This document shows positions 9,196 to 18,192 of a stretch of 64,000 nucleotides of DNA, piece by piece (the stretch's first letter is position 1; every line of letters begins with the position of its first letter). The DNA is taken from the NCBI GenBank assembly GCA_003402285.1, contig QFXG01000028.1, positions 233,422 to 297,421 on the forward strand, given 5' to 3'. Source of the stretch: Candidatus Nitrotoga sp. SPKER (GTDB lineage: Bacteria > Pseudomonadota > Gammaproteobacteria > Burkholderiales > Gallionellaceae). The notes beneath the pieces are model-generated. The model was not told where the DNA came from. It made no database searches and saw only the letters and a list, made by a program, of their open reading frames with translations. The translations under genes and the position numbers were made by a program.

Positions 9196-10380
9196 ATGCC
9201 GCATAACCAGCCATTTCTGCTGCTCATCTTGAGCTTCATTGCAATTCTTTCGGCTTGCGGCGAATCAAAAAAAACCGTTAACAGCAGCATGGATGAACTA
9301 GTGGTAAAGATTGGTGCCGCTGCTCCACTCACCGGGCCGCAGGCTCATATTGGCAAGGACAATGAAAACGGTACGCGCATGGCAATCGAGGACGCTAATA
9401 CCAAGGGAGTAATAATTGGCGGACGTAAGGTACGTTTTGAACTAATCAGTGAAGATGACCAAGCGGATCCGAAAACTGCGACTATCGTGGCACAAAAACT
9501 GGTAGATGCAAAAGTGAATGGCGTAATCGGCCATCTCAATTCCGGTACCTCTATTCCGGCTTCTAGAATCTATAGCGATAACGGCATCCCCCAGATTTCC
9601 CCTTCCGCAACAGCGGTAAGTTACACATCCCAAGGCCTTAAGACCGCCTTCCGCGTGATGTCTAATGACGGGCAACAAGGCAAGGCACTAGGCGAATTCG
9701 CAGCAAAGACCTTGAATGCTAAAAAAATTGCAGTTATAGATGATCGCTCTGCCTATGGCCAAGGACTGGCCGACGAATTCATCAAATCTGTACAAGCCAA
9801 CGGGGTACAAATCGTAGCGCGTGAATACACTACTGACAAAGCGGTAGACTTTACTGCAGTACTTACCTCCATTAAGGGCAAGCACCCCGATTTGTTATTT
9901 TTTGGTGGCATGGATCCACAGGGCGTACCGATGGCCAAACAACTCAAAACACTTGGTTTAAATGTTAAGTTTGTCATGGGTGACGGCGGTTACACGCCAA
10001 AATTACTGGATCTGGCTGGCGATGCCGCCAACGGAGTTTATGCTTCATTACCCGGCGTGCCACTGGAACAAATGCCCGGCGGCAAAGACTTCTCCCAGCG
10101 CTATGAAGCAAAATATAAACAACCCATCCAGCTGTATGCACCCTATTGTTATGATGCGGTGAATGTGATGATCGCCACGATGCAGAAAGCCGCTTCAGCC
10201 GATCCAGCGAAATACCTGCCCGAGCTCGCCAAAATTACCCATAGTGGCGTGACAGCGAACATCGCCTTCGATGAAAGAGGCGACCTTAAGGGCGGCGCTG
10301 TAACACTGTACCAAGTGCAGCAAGGCAAATGGCAACCGTTACAAACCATGAGCGGAAACACCGCGATATCCGCACATTGA
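9196..10380 (+). CDS. livJ: Branched-chain amino acid ABC transporter, substrate-binding lipoprotein
   Basis: The product is a 394-residue periplasmic binding protein of the Leu/Ile/Val-binding (type I fold) family. An N-terminal lipoprotein signal ending in LSAC is followed by the family start VVKIGAAAPLTGPQAHIGKDNENG. Later motifs include SGTSIPASRIY and the ligand-contacting SPSATA region. The ATG at 9196 is chosen; a TTG at 9178 in the same frame would add six residues, and neither has a clear ribosome binding site. The permease and ATPase genes follow immediately. Substrate is branched-chain amino acids by family, but related systems carry urea or amides and the sequence does not decide this. 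Confidence 0.9.
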   Translation: MPHNQPFLLLILSFIAILSACGESKKTVNSSMDELVVKIGAAAPLTGPQAHIGKDNENGTRMAIEDANTKGVIIGGRKVRFELISEDDQADPKTATIVAQKLVDAKVNGVIGHLNSGTSIPASRIYSDNGIPQISPSATAVSYTSQGLKTAFRVMSNDGQQGKALGEFAAKTLNAKKIAVIDDRSAYGQGLADEFIKSVQANGVQIVAREYTTDKAVDFTAVLTSIKGKHPDLLFFGGMDPQGVPMAKQLKTLGLNVKFVMGDGGYTPKLLDLAGDAANGVYASLPGVPLEQMPGGKDFSQRYEAKYKQPIQLYAPYCYDAVNVMIATMQKAASADPAKYLPELAKITHSGVTANIAFDERGDLKGGAVTLYQVQQGKWQPLQTMSGNTAISAH

Positions 10381-10404
10381 TAGGAATTAAATTAAAAAAC
10401 AAAG

Positions 10405-10427
10405 CGACACCTTGTGTGTCGTTTTTT
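10405..10427 (+). terminator. Terminator/attenuator between livJ and livH
   Basis: A 6-bp stem CGACAC/GTGTCG with a 5-base loop is followed directly by six Ts (10422-10427). It lies between the binding-protein gene and the permease genes, so it probably lets only part of the transcripts continue and keeps LivJ in excess. Confidence 0.7.
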
Positions 10428-10442
10428 GTTTGTGAATAACCT

Positions 10443-11366
10443 TTGGACACACTACTACAACAAATCGTCAACGGTTTCGTGCAAGGCAGCGTGTATGCCA
10501 TGGTTGCTTTGGGCTACACCATGGTGTACGGCATTCTTGGTCTTATTAATTTTGCACATGGCGAAGTGGTGATGATAGGGGCAATGGTGGCGATGTCAGT
10601 GATCCAGTTACTCATGAATTCTGGCTTGCCGCCGCTGCTAATCTTACTGATCAGCCTGATAATTTCGATTGCGGTATGCATAACGTTAGGTTATGGCATC
10701 GAGCGTATTGCCTACCGTCCATTACGTAATGCCCCACGTCTGGCCCCATTAATCACTGCAATTGGCGTATCAATTGTGCTGCAAAATCTGGCGATGATGT
10801 TCTGGGGACGCGAATACCATGCTTTTCAGACTTTACTGCCGAATAACTCGCATATGCTGTCAGGCGCAATCATTACGGAAGTGCAAATTTTTATTGTATT
10901 AGTAGCGTTGGGAATGATGGGTGGCCTGCTACTATTAATGTATCGCACCCGTCTGGGCCGCGCAATGCGCGCAGTAGCGGAAAATCCCAGCGCTGCCGTT
11001 CTAATGGGGGTGAATATCAACGGTGTAATTGCTGTTACGTTCATGCTGGGTTCCGCGCTGGCCGCAGTGGCAGGCATTATGATCAGTGCAAACTACGGCA
11101 TCGTACACTATTACATGGGTTCCATTCTGGGGCTTAAAGCATTCACTGCCGCTGTATTAGGCGGTATCGGCAACATGCGCGGGGCCATGGTAGGTGGTCT
11201 GCTACTGGGGTTAATTGAAAGTTTAGGAGCAGGCTATATTGGTGATCTCAGCGGTGGCTTTCTCGGTAGTCATTATCAAGATGTATTTGCCTTCTTTGTG
11301 CTGATTTCCGTGCTGGTCTTTCGTCCATCCGGCTTGTTAGGGGAGCGTGTTGCGGAACGTGCTTAA
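10443..11366 (+). CDS. livH: Branched-chain amino acid ABC transporter permease LivH
   Basis: This is a 307-residue inner-membrane permease with about eight helices. The family N-terminus LLQQIVNGFVQGSVYAMVAL and the motif GLINFAHGEVVMIGA are present, as is the GGIGNMRGAMVGGLLLG loop that contacts the ATPases. The start is a TTG at 10443, since the next ATG would remove conserved residues. It forms a heterodimer with LivM. The gene sits 62 bases after livJ, behind the terminator there, and its end overlaps possible non-ATG starts of livM. Confidence 0.92.
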   Translation: MDTLLQQIVNGFVQGSVYAMVALGYTMVYGILGLINFAHGEVVMIGAMVAMSVIQLLMNSGLPPLLILLISLIISIAVCITLGYGIERIAYRPLRNAPRLAPLITAIGVSIVLQNLAMMFWGREYHAFQTLLPNNSHMLSGAIITEVQIFIVLVALGMMGGLLLLMYRTRLGRAMRAVAENPSAAVLMGVNINGVIAVTFMLGSALAAVAGIMISANYGIVHYYMGSILGLKAFTAAVLGGIGNMRGAMVGGLLLGLIESLGAGYIGDLSGGFLGSHYQDVFAFFVLISVLVFRPSGLLGERVAERA

Positions 11367-11379
11367 ACATCTGTTATCG

Positions 11380-12447
11380 ATGAATAGACGCAGCGCGTGG
11401 CTGGCGTTTGTCGTGCTCGCCATTGTGCTGCTCATATTACCCTTCTTTACCGATGAACTGTTCGGACGCGGTTGGGTACGCATCATCAATTTCACATTGC
11501 TATACATCATGCTGGCGTTGGGATTGAACATCGTAGTCGGTTACGCTGGCTTGCTCGACCTTGGTTACATCGCTTTTTTTGCGGTGGGTGCATATTGCTA
11601 TGCTTTGCTCAGCTCGCCTCAATTGGGCTTACATTTGCCATTTTGGATAGTCCTGCCGCTGGGCGCACTGCTGGCCTGTGTATTCGGCTTGCTACTAGGT
11701 GCGCCAACCTTGCGCCTACGCGGTGATTACCTCGCCATCGTCACCTTAGGATTTGGTGAAATAATTCGCATCTTCCTCAATAACCTTAACACACCGATTA
11801 ACATCACCAATGGCCCACAAGGGATCAGCATGATAGATCCTATCCGTTTTGGTGAATTTTCATTAGGTAACACGCACGAATTGTTTGGCCTCACTTTTCC
11901 TTCTGTACATCTGCATTACTATCTCTTCCTGTTCTTCACATTGCTGGTAATTTTTATTTCACTACGCCTGGAAGATTCGCGCATTGGACGTGCCTGGATG
12001 GCAATTCGCGAAGACGAAGTGGCAGCGAAAGCAATGGGCATCAATACCCGAAATATCAAACTACTGGCATTTGCCATGGGGGCAACTTTCGGCGGTTTAG
12101 CGGGTGGCTTGTTTGCCGGTTTTCAAGGTTTCGTCAGCCCGGAAAGCTTTGGTCTAACTGAATCCATCACAGTGTTATGCATGGTAGTACTAGGTGGTAT
12201 GGGCAACATCAGCGGCGTGCTGTTAGGCAGCATGCTGCTAGTAGTATTACCCGAAGCTTTACGCCACGGCTCAGGGCCGGCACAACAACTATTGTTTGGC
12301 AAAACGCTTATCGACCCGGAAAGCCTGCGCATGTTGTTATTCGGACTGGCGCTGATCACGGTCATGTTATGGCGACCTGCCGGATTGTGGCCCTCAAATC
12401 AACGCCGACGCGAACTGGTTGCCGAAAATGATGCAGCTCAGCGTTAA
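11380..12447 (+). CDS. livM: Branched-chain amino acid ABC transporter permease LivM
   Basis: This second membrane permease of the transporter has about 355 residues and eight to ten helices. Diagnostic motifs are NIVVGYAGLLDLGYIAFFA near the N-terminus, GAPTLRLRGDYLAIVTLGFGEIIR, and the C-terminal VVLGGMGNISGVLLG coupling loop. The ATG at 11380 directly precedes the first helix. In-frame GTG codons at 11347 and 11359 overlap the end of livH and cannot be excluded, since no start has a clear Shine-Dalgarno sequence. It pairs with LivH and precedes the two ATPase genes. Confidence 0.9.
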   Translation: MNRRSAWLAFVVLAIVLLILPFFTDELFGRGWVRIINFTLLYIMLALGLNIVVGYAGLLDLGYIAFFAVGAYCYALLSSPQLGLHLPFWIVLPLGALLACVFGLLLGAPTLRLRGDYLAIVTLGFGEIIRIFLNNLNTPINITNGPQGISMIDPIRFGEFSLGNTHELFGLTFPSVHLHYYLFLFFTLLVIFISLRLEDSRIGRAWMAIREDEVAAKAMGINTRNIKLLAFAMGATFGGLAGGLFAGFQGFVSPESFGLTESITVLCMVVLGGMGNISGVLLGSMLLVVLPEALRHGSGPAQQLLFGKTLIDPESLRMLLFGLALITVMLWRPAGLWPSNQRRRELVAENDAAQR

Positions 12448-12462
12448 TTAGGATATCTGAGC

Positions 12463-13281
12463 ATGGAAACACCCCTTAAATTTGATATCAATTTACTCGA
12501 ATTGTCCGGTGTAGCCAAACGCTTCGGTGGTCTATCTGTACTAAGCGATATTTCACTGCACATTCGGCGTGGAGAAATTTATGGCTTGATCGGCCCCAAT
12601 GGGGCGGGTAAAACGACGCTCTTTAACATTTTGACTGGGCTATATCAGGCGGATAATGGGCGTTTTACATTTAATAACACAGAGTATAGCGGCCGCTGCA
12701 AACCACATGTGTTAGCGCAAGCAGGCATTGCGCGCACCTTTCAGAACATCCGCTTGTTCGCGAATATGACTGCACTAGAAAATGTCATGGTCGGTCGTCA
12801 CCTGCGCACCAGTAGCGGCATTTGGGGCGCATTGACCCGCAACGCTAAAGCACGCGTCGAAGAATATGAAATCGTGCAGCATGCACACACCTTACTGAAC
12901 TATGTAGGCATAGATCGCCCACACCAAACTTTGGCCAAAAATCTATCTTATGGCGAACAACGCAGACTGGAAATTGCCCGTGCGCTGGCTACCGATCCAC
13001 AATTACTTGCACTAGATGAACCAGCGGCGGGCATGAATGCCACCGAAACTGAAAACCTGAAAGAGTTATTACTATCCATACGCACCCGTGGCATTACAGT
13101 GCTGCTCATCGAACATGATGTAAAGTTTATCCTCGGCCTGTGCGACCGCGTAGCCGTTCTTGATTACGGCAAAAAAATTGCCGAGGGCGTACCGGAACAA
13201 ATTCGATGCGATCCGGCAGTGATCACGGCTTATTTGGGAACAGAACCCATTATTCCCACGCAGGCAGGAATTCAATCATAA
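12463..13281 (+). CDS. livG: Branched-chain amino acid ABC transporter ATP-binding protein LivG
   Basis: This 272-residue ABC ATPase has Walker A GPNGAGKTTLFN near residue 45, signature LSYGEQRRLEIARAL, Walker B LLALDEPAAGMN and the switch histidine in LLIEHDVKF. It carries the LivG-type insertion between Walker A and the signature (RTFQNIRLFANMTALENVMVG). The last residues, PIIPTQAGIQS, look foreign: the DNA encoding them resembles a short dispersed palindrome that is often found between genes and is here read as the C-terminus. Together with LivF it powers transport through LivH and LivM. Confidence 0.93.
   Translation: METPLKFDINLLELSGVAKRFGGLSVLSDISLHIRRGEIYGLIGPNGAGKTTLFNILTGLYQADNGRFTFNNTEYSGRCKPHVLAQAGIARTFQNIRLFANMTALENVMVGRHLRTSSGIWGALTRNAKARVEEYEIVQHAHTLLNYVGIDRPHQTLAKNLSYGEQRRLEIARALATDPQLLALDEPAAGMNATETENLKELLLSIRTRGITVLLIEHDVKFILGLCDRVAVLDYGKKIAEGVPEQIRCDPAVITAYLGTEPIIPTQAGIQS
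13252..13271. repeat. REP-like palindromic sequence at the 3' end of livG
   Basis: An imperfect palindrome with ATTCC and GGAAT outer arms around a C-G-rich core lies inside the last codons of livG. In one frame it reads IPTQAGIQ, in the opposite strand SCLRGNNG, both of which are typical translations of short intergenic repeats in proteobacteria. A single copy was noticed in this window, so the repeat status is inferred from its form. Confidence 0.45.
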
Positions 13282-13317
13282 AAAATAGATGCTTCATATT
13301 GTTAGCATAACAAAACC

Positions 13318-14046
13318 ATGACTTCGTCTACATTAAGCCCATTGTTGCAGGTACGCGATCTAAAAGTAGCTTACGGCGGCATTCAGGCACTAAAAGGCAT
13401 CGATCTCGAGGTAGCGCCGGGCGAGCTGGTCACACTTATCGGCAGCAATGGTGCCGGTAAAACTACAACGCTTAAGGCGTTAGCTGGCTTGCTACCACCC
13501 TCTGCAGGAGAAATACATTACCGCGGCATATCTCTACAAAACCGCGCGGCACATCAGCTTATACAGCAAGGACTAGTATTAGTGCCTGAAGGACGTGGCG
13601 TATTCGCACGGCTAACGGTAGAAGAAAATTTGCAGATGGGTGCCTATTGCCGCAACGACAAATCTTCCATTGCGCAGGATATGCAGCATATCTACGAGTT
13701 GTTTCCGCGCCTGGCTGAGCGCCATATGCAACTGGCCGGCACGCTGTCCGGCGGAGAACAGCAAATGATGGCCCTGGGGCGCGCGTTAATGAGCCGCCCC
13801 AAACTATTGATGTTGGATGAACCCAGCATGGGACTGGCACCGATGATGGTAACCAAAATTTTTGAAACCATCCGCGACATTTCTGCTCAAGGCGTTTCAA
13901 TTCTGCTGGTTGAGCAGAATGCCAAGCTTGCCCTCGAAGTGGCACAACGCGGTTATGTGATGGAAAGCGGCCTGATTACATTATCCGACAGCGCCGCCAA
14001 TCTTCTGGGTAGCGCTGTGGTACATCGCGCCTATCTGGGTAGTTAG
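13318..14046 (+). CDS. livF: Branched-chain amino acid ABC transporter ATP-binding protein LivF
   Basis: This 242-residue ABC ATPase has Walker A GSNGAGKTTTLKAL, the LivF-type VPEGRGVFARLTVEENL segment, signature LSGGEQQMMALGRAL, Walker B LLMLDEPSMGLAP and switch region LLVEQNAKLAL. Length and motifs separate it from LivG, which has a longer insertion. It starts 36 bases after livG and is the last gene of the transporter run. It forms the heterodimeric motor with LivG. Confidence 0.93.
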   Translation: MTSSTLSPLLQVRDLKVAYGGIQALKGIDLEVAPGELVTLIGSNGAGKTTTLKALAGLLPPSAGEIHYRGISLQNRAAHQLIQQGLVLVPEGRGVFARLTVEENLQMGAYCRNDKSSIAQDMQHIYELFPRLAERHMQLAGTLSGGEQQMMALGRALMSRPKLLMLDEPSMGLAPMMVTKIFETIRDISAQGVSILLVEQNAKLALEVAQRGYVMESGLITLSDSAANLLGSAVVHRAYLGS

Positions 14047-14068
14047 TATTTGTGTTGGTGCAGCACAT

Positions 14069-14476
14069 TCAAATGTCAGGCGGGGGACTGTAGTGTGCAC
14101 CAGGGTTTATCTTAAACTCAGTAAATACAGCGTTGGAATACTCGTCCGCCATAGCTAAATCAAGCTTGCGCAAGGTCTGGTAAATTTCACGCACCTTTTC
14201 CCGTTTATCTTGAAAATAATAAGACACGCCCAAGTTAAACCACGCACTGGCCTTCTCTGGCTCAATACGCACCGCCTCCTCATACGCCAGACTCGCCAAT
14301 CCATATTTTTTAAGATTGCCATAGGTAATACCCAAGTTATACCAAGCATCGGCATACTCCGGTTGAAGACGCAGTACTTGCCGATATGCCTCAACTGCCT
14401 CCTCGTATTGTTTAAGATTGTCGCAGGATACGCCTTGGGCAAACCAAGCGTTGACATAAAAGCTTACTGAGTTCAT
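14069..14476 (-). CDS. Tetratricopeptide repeat protein
   Basis: This 135-residue soluble protein is built of about three TPR units, each with the W-LG-Y-A-P pattern (for example YADAWYNLGITYGNLKKYGL and KASAWFNLGVSYYFQ). The start at 14476 has AGGAG eight bases upstream; an in-frame ATG at 14497 lacks one. There is no signal peptide, so it is probably cytoplasmic. TPR domains mediate protein-protein contacts. No partner can be named, and the convergent livF and the next gene give no functional clue. Confidence 0.8.
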   Translation of the reverse strand: MNSVSFYVNAWFAQGVSCDNLKQYEEAVEAYRQVLRLQPEYADAWYNLGITYGNLKKYGLASLAYEEAVRIEPEKASAWFNLGVSYYFQDKREKVREIYQTLRKLDLAMADEYSNAVFTEFKINPGAHYSPPPDI

Positions 14477-14847
14477 AGCTTCTCCTAAATGGTGCAATAT
14501 AAATTCTTTATTTCGCGCAAAAAAACTGCCTAATTTGCAGTTTAATACGTTTCATTTTTTACCTTTTATAATCCCAATTTTATTTAATGTCTTAATTTGT
14601 GAATCACCAAATAACTTTGTAATAGCAGTAAAAACATTGTGGTATAAACAGCCCAAGACGGGATTTTAGCTTGATGTACATTTTATATTATATTTTTATT
14701 TGAATTCATCAAAAAATCACCAGCCTTCACCGCAATTGCGCCAAATAAAAACGGCCTTGGAGAAGCTATCCGGCAGTGCAATTGACGCCAAAATATCACT
14801 CCACAACAAAAGATTAGACAAAAATAGTCATTTATAAGGAGATCACC
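14477..14847. other. Intergenic stretch between the TPR gene and the EI24-family gene
   Basis: About 370 AT-rich bases with no supported ORF or RNA. It separates divergent genes and must contain their promoters, but no strong -35/-10 pair stands out. AAGGAG just before 14848 is the ribosome binding site of the next gene. Confidence 0.5.
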
Positions 14848-15594
14848 ATGACACAAATACTTGATGCAATCGTCTGCGCCATTCGCGACCTGTTCCAGTT
14901 TAAGGTGCTGTGGATCGTTATCTGGCCGATGTTGGTGGCGGCTTTATTGTGGATGGTTCTGGGCGTGGCCTTCTGGAGTACCTTTTCAGGGTGGATCGCG
15001 AGTGGCCTCACTGTTTTAGGCGTCCAAGATTGGCTTAAAGTACTCGAACCACGCTGGATCGCTAACGCTATTCAGACTATAGTGCACCTAATTCTGTTCG
15101 TACCTCTCGTGTTTACTACTGCGCTGCTGATCACGGCTTTTTTTGCCACGCCGGCACTGATTCGTTTGGTAGCAGATCGTGATTATCCGCAGCTAAAACG
15201 TGAACATGGCGGCAGCAATGTCGGCAACCTGCTGAACGCAGTACTTGCTATTGGCGTATTTATCGCGATCTGGATAATAAGTTTGCCGTTGTGGTTAATC
15301 GGCATTGGCGTAATCGTGCCCTTCATCGCGGCTACCTATCTTAATCAGCGTTTGTTTCGCTTCGATGCGGTGGCAGAACACGCTAGTAAAGAGGAGATGA
15401 AGAACATGTTTTCCACCTATCAGTCATCCTGGTGGGAGTTGGGATTATTGACCGGATTATTGCAGTTCATACCTATTTTAAACCTGTTTGCACCGGTGAT
15501 AACGGCCTTGGCCTTCATACATTTTGGCTTAGCTAGGTTGACCAGTTTACGCCAAGTTAGCGTTGCGCGAACACCAGCTTACCTGAATACATGA
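14848..15594 (+). CDS. EI24/CysZ-like integral membrane protein
   Basis: This 248-residue membrane protein of the EI24 domain family has about four to six hydrophobic segments (near residues 20-45, 70-100, 130-165 and 195-225). The opening IVCAIRDLFQFKVLWIVIWPM and the AxYLNQRLFRFDAVAEHAS region are typical. CysZ, the best known member, is a sulfate transporter, but no cysteine-pathway gene is nearby, so a sulfate role is not supported here. A clear AAGGAG precedes the ATG by about eight bases. Confidence 0.8.
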   Translation: MTQILDAIVCAIRDLFQFKVLWIVIWPMLVAALLWMVLGVAFWSTFSGWIASGLTVLGVQDWLKVLEPRWIANAIQTIVHLILFVPLVFTTALLITAFFATPALIRLVADRDYPQLKREHGGSNVGNLLNAVLAIGVFIAIWIISLPLWLIGIGVIVPFIAATYLNQRLFRFDAVAEHASKEEMKNMFSTYQSSWWELGLLTGLLQFIPILNLFAPVITALAFIHFGLARLTSLRQVSVARTPAYLNT

Positions 15595-15735
15595 TGGGAA
15601 ACTTCGGGGAGAAAATCCCATTTTCCCAAAAAATTCTCGCTCAAATCGGTGACACCCCTAAAGATACTATTTCCCCTTAAATATTAATATGTTATTAATT
15701 TACTTGTCAAAATTGCCGGACTCTACGGAATTTTT

Positions 15736-15995
15736 ATGAGCATCATAGATTTTTTAATGATCGGTGCAGTAGTCGCCGCAATCAATGCAGTACTCGGATA
15801 CTGGATCAAATCACGTATTGAAGGCTCCACAAACACAAGTACGACAAAGCACTGGAAAAGGTCAAATCAAAGTGGAAGCGAACCAATATTTTACTTGCCG
15901 AGCGTATGGCGGCATTCAAATTATTGCATAAAAAGTTCGTGTTAATTCGTCGTTACTGTGAAGCACGCATCAATTCCGCAAACAGTCTCACCTGA
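15736..15995 (+). pseudogene. Frameshifted small membrane/coiled-coil protein
   Basis: The first frame reads one transmembrane helix (MSIIDFLMIGAVVAAINAVL) and a charged stretch up to about position 15827. It then continues as unlike sequence to a stop at 15943-15945. In the neighbouring frame from there the DNA reads a plausible continuation, HKHKYDKALEKVKSKWKR..., ending at TGA 15993-15995. This fits the pattern of a membrane-anchored coiled-coil protein family with one small indel after IEGS. It is either a pseudogene or a sequencing error. The function of the family is not known to me. Confidence 0.65.
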
Positions 15996-16038
15996 TCTAT
16001 TTTCGAGACGTATTTCTATGCCGTGGTAAAATAATTGC

Positions 16039-16391
16039 GAAGCTGGCTAGACAGTCGCCGCGTCCACCAGTAAGGGCGGGGAGGAAAGTCCGGGCTCCAT
16101 AGAGCAAGATGCCGGTTAATGGCCGGACACCGTGAGGTGATGAAAAGTGCCACAGAGAATAGTCTGCCTAAGTTCTGCAAGGAAACGGCGAGGGTGAAAC
16201 GGCGGGGTAAGAGCCCACCGCGGACGTGGTAACACGGACGGCACGGTAAACTCCATCTGGAGCAAGACCAAATAGGCAGGTAATGACGCGGCTCGCGTCG
16301 CTTGCGGGTAGGTCGCTTGAGCGTCAGGTAACGAAACGCCTAGAGGAATGACTGTCCACGACAGAACCCGGCTTATCGGCTAGCTTCACTT
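16039..16391 (+). ncRNA. rnpB: RNase P RNA (bacterial type A)
   Basis: The catalytic RNA of RNase P removes 5' leaders from pre-tRNAs. The conserved 5' region GAAGCTGGCTAGACAGTCGC, the core GGGGAGGAAAGTCCGGGCTC near 16077, the ACAGAGAATAG region near 16152, the AACGGCGAGGGTGAAA segment and the 3' end AGAACCCGGCTTATCGGC followed by the return strand of helix P1 (TAGCTTC) are all present in order. The length of about 350 nt fits type A. Ends were set by pairing of the first and last bases and by comparison with the E. coli RNA from memory. Confidence 0.95.
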
Positions 16392-16704
16392 AATTTCAAT
16401 TCATATCCAAGAATAGTCTTCGAGCAACAACGGCTTTAAATATAGGCCCGCATAAAAAATATCACTGCCAAAAAAGCAGGCTCTAACAAGCTGTTGTTTT
16501 CATTGGCCTGTAACAAAAGAACCTTCAAATACCTCTTTCAATTCCGCAGGCCTAATTACATCCGCTCTGTCCCTCACAGACCTAACAAGCGTCATAAAAA
16601 GCTTTAGCCTTTTTGCGCAATCCATTATTTATTAAAGATATTAATGTAACATCAACTTTTAGCTCTAACTGCTTGTCGCGCAAAGAAAAATCTAATTTTA
16701 TTAC
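16392..16704. other. Intergenic stretch between rnpB and the mraZ promoter
   Basis: No supported gene is visible. A 63-codon minus-strand frame (16582-16773) runs across the mraZ promoter and operator and has no family resemblance, so it was not called. Confidence 0.5.
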
Positions 16705-16733
16705 TTGACCCAGGCTACTTTTTTCAATATAGT
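16705..16733 (+). promoter_or_regulatory. Sigma70 promoter of the dcw cluster (Pmra)
   Basis: TTGACC (16705-16710) and TATAGT (16728-16733) are separated by exactly 17 bases. Transcription would start near 16740, at the first MraZ box, and drive mraZ and the downstream division genes. Confidence 0.8.
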
Positions 16734-16741
16734 GAAACATA

Positions 16742-16767
16742 GTGGGGGAAAGTGGGTTTTTGTGGGT
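16742..16767 (+). promoter_or_regulatory. MraZ operator: three TGGG boxes at 10-bp spacing
   Basis: TGGG occurs at 16743-16746, 16753-16756 and 16763-16766, an exact 10-bp period that places all boxes on one face of the helix. This matches the known MraZ site of TGGGN repeats with 5-base spacers. The position at the predicted transcription start and just before mraZ supports autorepression of the dcw cluster. Confidence 0.85.
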
Positions 16768-16789
16768 AATCAAGTACAGGGTTGCGATA

Positions 16790-17236
16790 ATGTTTCAGGG
16801 AGCAACACAACTCAGTCTGGACAACAAAGGCAGGCTCGCGATACCAGCTCGGCATCGTGATATCTTGCTGGCGCATTTCGCTGGTCAGTTAGTGCTAACT
16901 GCTGATGCGGATGGCTGCTTACTTTGTTATCCACAGCCTGAATGGCAGCCGATACGCGACAAACTGCTTAAACTCTCCTCTCTAAATCCGCGCATACGTG
17001 CGCTACAGCGTCGCCTGATTGGTTACGCCGAAGATGTCGAAATGGATGCGGCAGGACGCGTGCTCATTTCTCCTGCCTTGCGTAGCTATGCGATGCTGGA
17101 TAAGCGCGTAATGCTAATTGGCCAAGGCAATAAACTCGAATTATGGGATGAGACAAAATGGACAGCGCAGCAGGAAATAGCGCTGTCGTTCTCCCATGGG
17201 GAGCTTCCCCCGGAACTGGAGGGATTCACGTTGTGA
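16790..17236 (+). CDS. mraZ: Transcriptional regulator MraZ
   Basis: The product has 148 residues from the ATG at 16790 and consists of two SpoVT/AbrB-type DNA-binding repeats. The first begins [23 protein letters not shown] and the second contains [18 protein letters not shown], each with the D-x3-GR core. A longer in-frame frame from 16742 would start inside the operator and is rejected. MraZ forms a ring-shaped oligomer that binds TGGG repeats upstream of its own gene and represses the dcw operon. The stop codon overlaps the start of rsmH. Confidence 0.95.
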   Translation: MFQGATQLSLDNKGRLAIPARHRDILLAHFAGQLVLTADADGCLLCYPQPEWQPIRDKLLKLSSLNPRIRALQRRLIGYAEDVEMDAAGRVLISPALRSYAMLDKRVMLIGQGNKLELWDETKWTAQQEIALSFSHGELPPELEGFTL

Positions 17237-18192
17237 GTGGTTGCTTATCTCACACACCCATATTGCTGCATGAAACAGTTTTATTGCACGAAGCCATTGA
17301 AGCATTGCAGATTAAACCGAATGGTGTCTACGTGGACGGCACGTTCGGACGAGGTGGGCACAGTCAGCTGATACTGCAAAAATTAGATGCAACGGGTCGT
17401 TTAATTGCGTTGGACAAAGATCCTGCGGCAGTAGCTGCAGCACAGACGATTACTGATCCGCGTTTTGTCATGGTGCACAGCGGATTCGCACATCTGACTA
17501 AGTTGTTGGACAGACTAGCGGTTAAAGAAATAGATGGGGTATTGCTCGATTTAGGGGTGTCTTCGCCCCAACTGGATGATGAGCAACGCGGCTTCAGCTT
17601 CCGTTTCGACGCGCCGCTGGACATGCGTATGGATACCAGCGGCGGACAAACCGCAGCAGAATGGCTGGCCACCGTAAATGAAAGTTTGCTTGGAGAGGTA
17701 ATACGTGACTATGGCGAGGAACGGTTTGCTACACAGATTGCAAGAGCGCTTGTTACTGCGCGCCAAGAGAAAACTATTTCCACTACGCGTCAGCTCAGCG
17801 AGATTGTTGCTCAGACCGTGCGTACCCGTGAGCCCGGGAAAAATCCGGCGACACGTACCTTTCAAGCTATACGGATTTATCTCAACCAGGAACTCGAAGA
17901 AATTTCGCGGGTTCTCCCGCAATGTGTGGACTGCCTAAAACCAGGAGGACGTATCGTGGTCATCAGTTTTCATTCGCTGGAAGACCGAATGGTAAAACAT
18001 TTTCTGCGCAACATGGCACAGGGCGATAAGTTACCGCGTAATTTACCCATACGCGCGGCAGAGATACCAAAAGGAAAACTACGTCTAATTGGCAAAGCAA
18101 TTCACGCCACCTCGCAAGAAGTGGCAACTAACCCACGAGCACGCAGTGCGGTGATGCGCGTAGCAGAAAGAATGGGCATAGCCGATGACTAG
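17233..18192 (+). CDS. rsmH: 16S rRNA (cytosine1402-N4)-methyltransferase RsmH
   Basis: The product has 319 residues from a GTG at 17233, which overlaps the mraZ stop (GTGA) and has GGAGGG ten bases upstream. The longer frame from 17158 lies within mraZ and is rejected. Motifs are [13 protein letters not shown], the SAM-binding [29 protein letters not shown] and the C-terminal [12 protein letters not shown]. It methylates C1402 in the ribosomal decoding centre and is conserved at this place in dcw clusters (older name mraW). Confidence 0.96.
   Translation: MSGCLSHTPILLHETVLLHEAIEALQIKPNGVYVDGTFGRGGHSQLILQKLDATGRLIALDKDPAAVAAAQTITDPRFVMVHSGFAHLTKLLDRLAVKEIDGVLLDLGVSSPQLDDEQRGFSFRFDAPLDMRMDTSGGQTAAEWLATVNESLLGEVIRDYGEERFATQIARALVTARQEKTISTTRQLSEIVAQTVRTREPGKNPATRTFQAIRIYLNQELEEISRVLPQCVDCLKPGGRIVVISFHSLEDRMVKHFLRNMAQGDKLPRNLPIRAAEIPKGKLRLIGKAIHATSQEVATNPRARSAVMRVAERMGIADD

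Noticed and set aside
16582-16773. 63-codon minus-strand frame upstream of mraZ
   Set aside because: It runs through the dcw promoter and operator, and no family or ribosome binding site supports it.
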